The notes beneath the pieces were generated by a model, which was not told the DNA's origin, did not search any database, and saw only the letters and a program-made list of their open reading frames with translations. Below are positions 1-6,990 of a stretch of DNA of 13,135 bases, piece after piece. A program made the position numbers and the translations under genes. The stretch's first letter is position 1, and every line of letters starts with the position of its first letter. The DNA lies in contig JAOXYB010040228.1 of NCBI GenBank assembly GCA_028565635.1, positions 1 to 13,135 on the forward strand, given 5' to 3'. The DNA is from Phoronis ovalis. Lineage: Eukaryota; Phoronida; Phoronidae.

Positions 1-2560
1 ATATATAGTTAGATTTTTTAAGTTCACTTAGTACACTAGTCATTAGTCTCAGGTACTGATTGGGACTATTTAACGCGTTACATAGCGAATAAATATTTAC
101 AATAGGTGTTTTATATTTGTTTGTTCACCTGTTTTAAAATTGTTGATGGATTTCAGAAAAATAGATGTGTACTTATTAACTTAATTATTTATATTTTAAC
201 ATTATCTTTCTCAAGCCCTTAGATTTGGCAAAGACGTGTAATATACCTTGATATTGGTAGAATGTTTAGACATATTGTATTCGTTGTTCAGTTTAATTTG
301 GTAAACAATTACCCTACCAATTGTGCAGTAACGAGCGGAAAATTACTGGAAATGTACTGCTTGAATGAAAGATTTATTGGCTAGCTCAGCTTCTTAGCAA
401 AAACAGTTTATAGAAAAGCTTGATTTGTTATTTTTGATTACTGTATATAAATATCGCTTTGTTGCCTTTCAACCTTAGAACTTTTTGCAAGCTATTCAAT
501 AATAAATATAATAAAATTCTATCAAAGATCAATGAAAACGAAAGAATCCAGCTTAAGGTATGCTTTTGATTAATGTTTTAATGCTATGCAAAGCGTTTGA
601 TAGAACAGACCAAAAAGAACTTGAATTAATTCTTAATGCAATTTTTCAACTTTTTTTGAACGATCATGATTTACATGCATTTGAATTTTGAAATATTATC
701 ACAAAAGAAAATGTGCTGATCACCAAAATCCTCCACCAACCCAAAGCGGAATAATTTCTTGTAAAACACTGCAAACGATTGGCTAGATGAGTGATAGACG
801 TCACAACTTCTTGAAACAGTTTCCTTATTTTGATCACATAACCTTATGCCTTGTTAAGTAATTATCCAAATATAGTTTTCCTGTCATTTCTTATTATCAA
901 TCTATTTATAAAATTCGATCACAACCTTGTACACATCACATGGCTAACAACTATACAAAATATTATCGCAAAGTGTAACAAAAATGAAGAATGGAAAACA
1001 GACAATCGAGCACAAACAATAGTTCATACGTGATATCACAGAACAACTAAAAAAACAATTTCAGAACTATACTCACTGCGCATGTGCCAGTTTTTACACT
1101 AGTGGCTAAGTGACGATAACTACAGCTCTCCGCTCATATGCTGCATGTCCATTTACGTAAAACTAATTCTGAACTCAAAAATTATTTTAAAAAGCGTAAC
1201 ATGAGCAGTTCATCCGGCCATTGCTATAGATTTACCCTAACTCTCTTCATCATGCAGATATCACTTTTTATTATTATATATCCATTATATTCTCATTTTA
1301 AACATAAACATTCTTTTATCAGCATAAAAATACTTCCGTGCTCAATAATCCAACAGAAATGATTTTCATCTCTATTCTCTCAAATAAACCACACATGCGA
1401 ATTACTCATCCCTTGCGAAATATATCAGAAACTGCTTTAAACTTGTAAGAGAACAAATCTAGTGTACAACCCTCACTATTATCTCACTATTACTTCAATG
1501 GTATACACATTTATATAACTTTGTACTAACTGTTTTGTATATTACAAACATGGCGACCCAGTGTTATTCCATAGATTATAGATATAAATGACTCGACTTG
1601 TTTATCCGAAAGAATGTTTGTTGTCAAAAAAGTGATGTATTATTTAAATTGTGCGTGTTGCTAACAAGTAAAGTAAAGTCCGTGAAAGAAAAAAAGATAT
1701 TAAAAAACTTGAATTCAAATTACATAACTTTGTAGTATTAACAGATCCCACTGACAAAATGTTTCCCCATCTGGTTAGCTACGGTAGCTACTTTGTAAAA
1801 TTCGTTTAATAATTCGCAAAGTATTTCATGGATTTTCAGTTGGTGATTCATTTTTTCAGCAGTGCGTGTAGATGTAGCTGAATAAATATTTTCAAAAGTT
1901 CTGTACAAATGGTTGTTTGGTGTATTTCTTTAGTAGTAAAATGTAAAATATTTAGCGGTCCATTTTCGTTATTTCATGCATAGTTATCCTCTTTGTATAA
2001 ATGCTTGGTTCTGATAATACAGAAAGCGGGACTGAAAGCTGCCTAATGTTCAAGTCTATTCAATTCTAGACTAACTATTATGAGTCTAAACGTTTTAAAT
2101 GTCTTTTTCCTGGAAAATGACGATTGCTAAAATTTAATATAAATAATGCATAAGGTAACAACAATTCATAAGCGCTGACACGTTTCATTCAAATTCATCA
2201 TGCCTGTGCACCCAAACTAAATAGTATAATTTCTTGTAACCAATATATGGTAGTTTAATAACCATTTTCATTGTATAGATCTAATTAGTAAAGCAAAATG
2301 GGGAAAACCTCAAAAGCTCGCGTCAGGAAATAGTTTTTCTTAGAACTGCATAATAAAGAAAGGGGGTACACTCAGGTTCATTTACTAATAAAACATATAA
2401 TACAACAAAAGAACTGGTCACGTGACACTACCATTGTTCAATGTGAATGTATATGCAAAGTCAACCTAATTTTAGGTCCTATTCACTAGACTGGGCTCTT
2501 TGATTACGTTTGAACACTTGTTCTGTGTTATTTTCATTAATAACAGGGCTACCTAACATC
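1..2560. other. Gene-poor AT-rich region
   Basis: I see no supportable gene in this 2.5 kb. The longest open frames (851-1033 and 1138-1362, plus strand) translate to low-complexity sequence rich in Ile, Leu, Phe and Lys, with no recognisable domain and no splice context. Several AATAAA hexamers occur, for example near 1880, as expected by chance in such AT-rich DNA. An ATG in good context near 1550 opens only a 13-codon frame. The region could be intergenic or the intron or 3' flank of a gene lying to the left; nothing in the sequence decides. Confidence 0.6.
2417..2426. promoter_or_regulatory. Perfect palindromic E-box GTCACGTGAC
   Basis: An exact 10-bp palindrome, GTCACGTGAC, matches the extended E-box bound by bHLH-zip factors of the USF and TFEB/MITF families. 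It stands alone: no gene start, CpG-rich stretch or second site lies beside it. The motif match is real, but function is unproven. Confidence 0.2.
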
Positions 2561-2769
2561 CACCGACTATCACACGCATGCAATCGCTAAACATTCGGCC
2601 AAATCGTTGTGTAAATTCGTATGACATTCACCGTCAAATCGTTGTGCAGACAAATTACGTGTTGCAATCACAGAGTTCGTTCACCACTCACCAATTCAGT
2701 TCGTTGAGCACATTAAATCACCTTCGAATGTATTTAACTATAAGTCCATTTAAGCAACAAGGTTTTTTT
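2561..2769. other. Less AT-rich segment with a 35-bp spaced direct repeat
   Basis: Composition here is visibly less AT-rich than in the flanks. The 12-mer caaatcgttgtg occurs at 2600 and again at 2635, with partial similarity after each copy, which suggests a short degenerate tandem duplication. The plus-strand open frame 2578-2814 runs through it but has no recognisable domain and ends inside the adjacent repeat element, so I do not call it a gene. It may be part of an older interspersed repeat abutting the element that starts at 2770. Confidence 0.3.
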
Positions 2770-3162
2770 GACTACAGGGACTCATGTGCCGCGGAACCCA
2801 ATCCACCATTTTAGCTTGTGGTAGCAAACCCAATCCAAATTTTTTGAAATTTTAGGGTAGCAATCCAAATTTTGTGAAATATAAGGCTAGGGTAGTAATC
2901 CAAATTTTAAAACATTTGAGTACAGCAGCAATCCATTTTTACGCAAACTGACTGATACAAACCAAATTCTAAAATTTATTTACGAATACAAACCTAAAAT
3001 TAATCCAAATTATTTGCTGTAAGCAGTGAGTAGCAATCCAAATTTTTAAATAGCTTTATGGTAGCAATCCAAAAAAATACAGTAAAAAGTATACAATCCA
3101 AATCCAAAAAGTTCAACTGGGCTACACACCCCCACCAAAAAATCACCTGAGTACCCCCCGGG
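2770..3162 (-). mobile_element. Decayed interspersed repeat, about 390 bp, minus orientation
   Basis: Read on the minus strand, this stretch opens with CCCGGGGGGTACTCAGGTGA followed by TTTTTTGG, and closes with CCGCGGCACATGAGTCCCT. The sides carry related inverted ends (GTACTCA on one, GACTCATGTGCCGCGG on the other). The interior is a run of TTTGGATTGCTACC-like units. This layout resembles a non-coding interspersed repeat that I remember as widespread in marine invertebrate genomes (ends like GGGGGGTACTCA, and TGTGCCGC near one end). That family assignment is from memory. There is no coding capacity, so it would be a non-autonomous or decayed copy. Boundaries are approximate to within tens of bases. 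Confidence 0.55.
2831..3105. repeat. Degenerate ~31-bp minisatellite inside the repeat element
   Basis: The core caatccaaat(t) starts at 2831, 2861, 2896, 2929, 2958 (as caaaccaaat), 2989 (caaacctaaa), 3001, 3034, 3065 and 3094. Most intervals are 29-35 bases; one is 12. Many copies are preceded by ggtag, giving a unit near ggtagcaatccaaatttt plus a variable AT-rich tail. Copies have diverged mainly in the tail, so the array is old. It lies wholly inside the element described for 2770-3162 and may be that element's native internal structure rather than a separate expansion. Confidence 0.75.
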
Positions 3163-3599
3163 AATTTTACGGCACTTAAAATAGAGATATATTACCACAC
3201 CATCAAAAGTGGCAAGAGTGGGAAATCTTTCAAATAAAAATGTTCACTTCAACACCTCAAAGACAAACTGCATGGGAATGCGAGACAGTAACCTGCAACT
3301 CCCTATAAATGCTCAAAGTCGGTGCACTCATGTGTTTAATATAATTATGCTATACTTTTATCAAATCGAACGGTGCAGTAATTTAAATATTCATTGATCT
3401 ATTGGAATACAAGTGTCAGTTGTGTACAACCTTGAATTTGCGGAGGGTTTTTTTTTACTGGTATACGTGTATCTAAATATTTTTTAAAGCAACGTTTTGT
3501 ATAAATTTGATCATGGAATATTACCGAAGAAATTGTAATCAGTCCAGTTGAAAATGTGCAAAAAGTAAGATTTTATGTGTACTAAAAGTTTGGATGATG
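3163..3599. other. Unannotated AT-rich spacer
   Basis: Nothing supportable lies here. The 62-codon plus-strand open frame at 3209-3397 has no recognisable domain and unremarkable composition. An eight-T run lies around 3448. This is spacer between two repeats. Confidence 0.5.
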
Positions 3600-3925
3600 C
3601 ATGCAATGAATACAGTTATTCTAGTTCTGTCAATTAATTAGTATATGGGAAGATAAAATAAAGTTTTCTTCAATTATTATTTTGGGCCATGTATGTAATG
3701 AATACATTAATATTATTTGAAGACAAAATGAAATTTAATGAATTCATTGATACCTGTGTATAATTAGTAATTAGTACATTAGAAAGATAAGATGAAGTTT
3801 TTAAACTATTATTTCGAGTCGGCAGGACATGTATGTAATAAATACATCAGTACTTTTGTACAATTAACAATTAGTATATTGGAAGATAAAATGAAGTCGT
3901 TTTAAACTATTATTTTTATATTAAT
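3600..3925. repeat. Degenerate ~90-bp tandem repeat, about four copies
   Basis: The unit begins with catgtatgtaatgaatacat and ends near ggaagataaaatgaagttt plus ttaaactattatt. Copies start at about 3600, 3688 and 3828. The interval between the last two is long because the copy at 3688 is truncated: it jumps early to gaagacaaaatgaaattt, and a further partial copy starts near 3736 (aatgaattcattgatacctg). The motif attagtatattggaagataaaatgaag is recognisable in the copies at 3600, 3736 and 3828. No copy has an extended open frame. This is an old AT-rich minisatellite or multimerised repeat of unknown origin. Confidence 0.65.
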
Positions 3926-4200
3926 TAAGCTTAATTATACAAATTCAAAGCATGATCCAAGTTCTAGTAATACGATCCAAAAAAAGTATTCATTATTTTG
4001 GAACACAGTAAAACCTGAATAACATGAAGAATTTCTTCCACCATTTTTGTTATTCCAAAAGTACGGCATTATCGCCTTTAGTACATATATTTATTTTTCG
4101 AAAGGACTGATGTTTTAAAATTAAACAAAATGTTTCTCAAAGTAAGATTCAGTTCTAGACTTGGTTTTATCTAACTTTCTTTCTTTCACAAATCATCTGT
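3926..4200. other. Unannotated AT-rich spacer
   Basis: No gene or clear repeat is visible. Poly(A/T)-rich tracts separate the tandem repeat on the left from the decayed element on the right. Confidence 0.4.
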
Positions 4201-4433
4201 CTCGGGGGCACTCAGATAAAATGCGGGTAATCAGTAAAAAGGCCTCTAAACAAGTGGTTAAAGAGGTTCGAAAAATGGACCCTAAACAATCAATGAACAA
4301 TTGACCTATGCCGAAATAGATACCCCCAACCAAGACTAATATTTTTCGACAAGCATAACAAAAATAATCAAAACGACGACTCTAAGCAAGACTTATGCCG
4401 TAGTTGATACACTATCAAAAACTGATTTTTTTG
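4201..4433 (+). mobile_element. Decayed interspersed repeat with a duplicated ~87-bp module
   Basis: It opens with CTCGGGGGCACTCAGATAAA, an end of the same general style as the element at 2770-3162 (G-run followed by ACTCAG). Inside, the module gacctatgccgaaatagatacc at 4303 recurs as gacttatgccgtagttgataca at 4390, 87 bases on. Both copies are preceded by a ctaaacaa or ctaagcaa box and followed by a T-rich tail. The opposite end is missing, or lies against the inverted-repeat element that begins at 4480. It has no coding capacity. Assignment to the same superfamily as the first element is inference. Confidence 0.45.
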
Positions 4434-4479
4434 GAAAAGCAAATAGAAATCCGCGATTTTGGTATATGAATCTATTATT

Positions 4480-4551
4480 TAGTACTACCTATAGGTACAG
4501 TCTGAATAAATCCATCCGTTAGTGTTCCGTACCTTCTCAACTAACGTCTGG
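4480..4551 (+). repeat. Left terminal inverted repeat
   Basis: Its outer end is TAGTAC and its inner end is CTAACGTCTGG. It matches the reverse complement of the right arm over most of its length. Relative to the right arm it lacks about eight bases between the two conserved blocks and has two extra bases just inside the TAGTAC end. Confidence 0.75.
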
Positions 4552-4837
4552 ACTTTTTAACCACAGTACAGTCATTTTTTGTTTATTATCCGTATTATCT
4601 CGAAAAGCAAACTAGAAGGATAATTCCTTTCATTTATATATAATGTGTTCGCGACACTAATCAAGTTGCAGCTTACAATATTAATATATATAACAGTGGA
4701 CTAAGAGGGTAGCTAGTAAAATAGATCAATCACACGCACAGAGTTTATCTAAACAAAAAGCAAGTCCCCTCCCCCGGCTATACCTATTCAGAATGAGTCA
4801 TCATGATAGAACAGACGTGTAGGTGATGATGGATCAT

Positions 4838-4868
4838 GCACACAGAGGGAATGATTACCTCGGTGTGC
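4838..4868. repeat. Internal hairpin, 11-bp stem with 9-base loop
   Basis: GCACACAGAGG at 4838-4848 pairs with CCTCGGTGTGC at 4858-4868 with one mismatch, and the flanking T/A at 4837 and 4869 extends it. It lies in the interior of the inverted-repeat element. It may be a remnant of a nested inverted repeat; no function is implied. Confidence 0.45.
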
Positions 4869-4946
4869 AGAGTCAGGTCAACAGTTTAATATAGTATTTA
4901 TTTCGCTCTTGTTAAATTGAAGGGTGATTAACAACGATTGTCGAGC

Positions 4947-5024
4947 CCAGACGTTAGTTGAGAATGCATATGGGGAACGGAACACTAACGGATGCATTTA
5001 TTCAAACTGATATGTCTCGTACTA
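4947..5024 (-). repeat. Right terminal inverted repeat
   Basis: This is the inverted partner of the left arm, running on the plus strand from CCAGACGTTAGTTGAGAA to GTACTA. It carries the short extra segment around tgcatatgggg that the left arm lacks, so the two arms have diverged by indels as well as substitutions. Confidence 0.75.
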
Positions 5025-5510
5025 TAATTATAACCCGCCGAATTATAATTTACATTCATGAAAACTTTAAAATTTGCGGCTGATCAAAGTTTATGGAAGG
5101 CCAAAGTTCCAATTTCTTGATGTGATTGACATAATTTGATTGAAATGCTTTTGAAAAATCACATAGTTAACCTGATTTCGGCATTTTGTTAAATAAGGGA
5201 CAACAAAACTACCGTATCTGATTTCGAAAATTAGTAAATTTTACTAAAGAACCACTTTACTCTGACTAGCTTTACCCAAAACTTATATCAGCCTATTCAA
5301 TAACAAATCATTGCATTTCATAGTACTAACATTATGAACTATACAGCTAAAAAATATGCCACAATAATAAATTACTTTTAAAACAGGTTAAAAGGTTGCT
5401 AAACAGGCTAGGCAGGGGTAGTTTTCAATGAATCTTTAAAATAAAGTTTCTTCTGTTTTAAAATAAAATCATCTATAAAAGATACATATATCTATCAGAA
5501 TAAATGTTCA
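5025..5510. other. Unannotated AT-rich spacer
   Basis: No gene, strong repeat or structured RNA is visible. Short homopolymer-rich segments only. Confidence 0.4.
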
Positions 5511-5705
5511 TTTGATGGCATCTCGATTCAATGAAACATAACTCACTGATAATAAATTTAGTATCACTTTACAGGCAATGACAGTTTGAGCAAAGGACCG
5601 AGGAGCATCTTTTAATGACCGGAAGCTCTTTTGCTCCAAGTAAGATTCAATTTTAAACCAAAGTGATAATTGAGATACATACAGGTAGTTTCTTGGTTTA
5701 GGAAG
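5511..5705 (-). other. Unidentified 65-codon open segment, possible gene fragment
   Basis: The minus strand is open for 65 codons here, from a TAA at 5706-5708 to a TGA at 5508-5510, with no usable initiator Met. The central part (near residues 20-44, around SYLEQKSFRSLKDAPRSFAQ) is GC-richer than its surroundings and has mixed, protein-like composition. On the plus strand the same core (5575-5639) is bounded by good-looking splice sites, ctttacag before and gtaaga after, but all three plus frames are closed inside it. It could be a fragment of a mobile-element protein, a non-coding exon, or chance. It lies downstream of the NUP42 poly(A) signal. I do not recognise a family. Confidence 0.2.
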
Positions 5706-6059
5706 TTAGCTTTCTTCATTACATTGTAATTTTAATTTTTTTCAATAGATAACGTGACCCTTACAGCCGATATTTTGCGATAAAATTTGATTTAAATGTA
5801 ATCATTCTAATTTCATAGAGAATGTTAAATTATTTATTTCTACTAGATAATAAAAAAGAATTTTTATTCATTAAATTTTTTCTAACTTCATACTTGATGC
5901 TGCTCTGATCCTACAATCCTAATCCCCTATCAAGGTGTATACCACCATGTAGTATATTCCATAATGCAAAGAAAAATGATTGGTCTTGTAAGTTAAGTTG
6001 ACTAAAGCTAATTATTTTGTATTCAAAAAACAAGAAAAAAAAATCAGTTTTGAAAGCAA
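5706..6059. other. Intergenic AT-rich spacer 3' of NUP42
   Basis: There is no coding potential. A T-rich (minus strand) stretch near 6010-6050 could be the downstream element for NUP42 3'-end formation; otherwise I see nothing. Confidence 0.4.
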
Positions 6060-6075
6060 TAGTTCTCGGTTTAAT

Positions 6076-6081
6076 TTTATT
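6076..6081 (-). terminator. Probable NUP42 poly(A) signal AATAAA
   Basis: TTTATT on the plus strand reads AATAAA on the minus strand, about 210 bases past the NUP42 stop codon, with T-rich sequence further downstream (6010-6050). It is the first canonical hexamer I see after the stop, which would give a 3' UTR of roughly 230-250 bases. Such hexamers are common by chance in AT-rich DNA. Confidence 0.5.
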
Positions 6082-6290
6082 GTTGTGAGTTGTATAGTTA
6101 TAACTTGGTTAAAACATTCATAAATTTATATTGGTTTAATTGTTTTTTCCATTATCACAGATACTTCAAAAGTATACTTTAGCTTGTACTTCCCGATAAT
6201 GCTGGTTCAGAAAACATGATATTCACCTCAGTGATGAAATTCAAACACAGTATCAAATATGGTCTTACTCTAAACGGAACAACTGAAATT

Positions 6291-6990
6291 TTAAGCACAT
6301 AATTCCTTTGGAGGAGGTTTAGTAGGTATTTTGCCGAGTGTAAATTTCTGAGCATCAAATTGTTCCTTTTCCTCAACACTCAGATCAATAATATTGGAAT
6401 ATAAGGACATCTGCACATCACTTGATTTTTTATTATTGTCATTCTCCACAGTAGTAGCAACAGGTGCTATATTAGATAATGGTTGAGATAAAGATTGTCC
6501 GGAGCTTGTACTGCCAAATCCTGTTTCTGATGACTTCTGGCCAAATGTAAAGCTAGAAGAAGACACTCCACCAAAAACTGTTTGTGGAGCGACTGAGTGA
6601 TTTCCAAATCCAGCTGACAAGCTTGGTATTTCTTGCTTTGAAAATGGTGTGGAAAAACCACTGAATTTTGAGGGGTCTTTCTGGGTGAATAAACTAGTAT
6701 TGTTTGTGTTGGAAACAGGTTTTCCAAACAAACCAGTGGTTGATGTTTGCTTGCTACCACCAAATAATGATGTCCCTTGACTTGCTGGGATCCCAAATGG
6801 CTGACTTTGCGTAGATGTTCCAAATACATTGCTTGTTGATGAGGCACCAAACAGATTTTCAGATGATTGATTCTGTTTGTTAAATAAAGAGGTAGTGTTG
6901 GATCCAAAAAGACTTGGTGATGAGGACTGGTCTGAGTTACCAAATAAACTTCCTCTTGATTGATTTCCAAACAGAGAAGATGAGCTGCTA
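6291..6990 (-). CDS. NUP42: NUP42 last exon: FG-repeat domain and Gle1-binding tail
   Basis: 700 bases: one base completing Gly, 232 codons and a TAA stop. The acceptor is atctttttcag. The ATG that precedes it in frame at 7004 is intronic and spans the acceptor, so it is not a start. The product has 12 FG dipeptides, mostly SLFG or VFG separated by 10-25 Ser/Thr/Asn/Gln-rich residues, the natively unfolded type that binds transport receptors. The last ~45 residues change character to acidic and helical (LSVEEKEQFDAQ) then FTLGKIPTKPPPKEL-CA. That tail is the conserved NUP42 segment that docks on the Gle1 C-terminal domain. The open frame in the other register (6467-6970) and the short frame 6179-6379 are shadows. 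Confidence 0.95.

Larger units (their letters stand above)
4480..5024. mobile_element. MITE-like or foldback element with ~75-bp terminal inverted repeats
   Basis: Two arms in opposite orientation, 4480-4551 and 4947-5024, bracket about 395 bases. Both begin TAGTAC at the outer edge and share two blocks: about 31 bases (29 matching) centred on GAATAAATCCATCCGTTAG, and an identical inner 18 bases, TTCTCAACTAACGTCTGG. The interior has no open frame of note. Long inverted arms, small size and no coding capacity fit a non-autonomous DNA transposon or foldback element. I cannot identify an unambiguous target-site duplication; the outer flanks are ctattatt and taattata. The parent transposon family is unknown. 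Confidence 0.75.

Noticed and set aside
1077-1087. NRF1-like TGCGCATGTGC and, at about 798, a CRE-like agacgtcac
   Set aside because: Single near-matches in non-coding DNA with no adjacent gene start, below what I would report as regulatory sites.
1138-1362. 74-codon plus-strand open frame with a hydrophobic middle (FIMQISLFIIIYPLY)
   Set aside because: A hydrophobic run is expected from AT-rich codons; there is no promoter, family match or neighbour supporting a membrane protein.
1547-1592. AACATGGCGACC start-like context
   Set aside because: It opens only 13 codons and no donor site follows in frame.
4261-4275. GAGGTTCGAAAAATGG resembling a tRNA T-arm/B-box
   Set aside because: No A-box, acceptor stem or cloverleaf can be drawn around it, and it lies within a decayed repeat.
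6467-6970. 167-codon minus-strand open frame
   Set aside because: It overlaps the NUP42 FG exon in a different register; the real frame has FG repeats, the Gle1-binding tail and splice-phase continuity.
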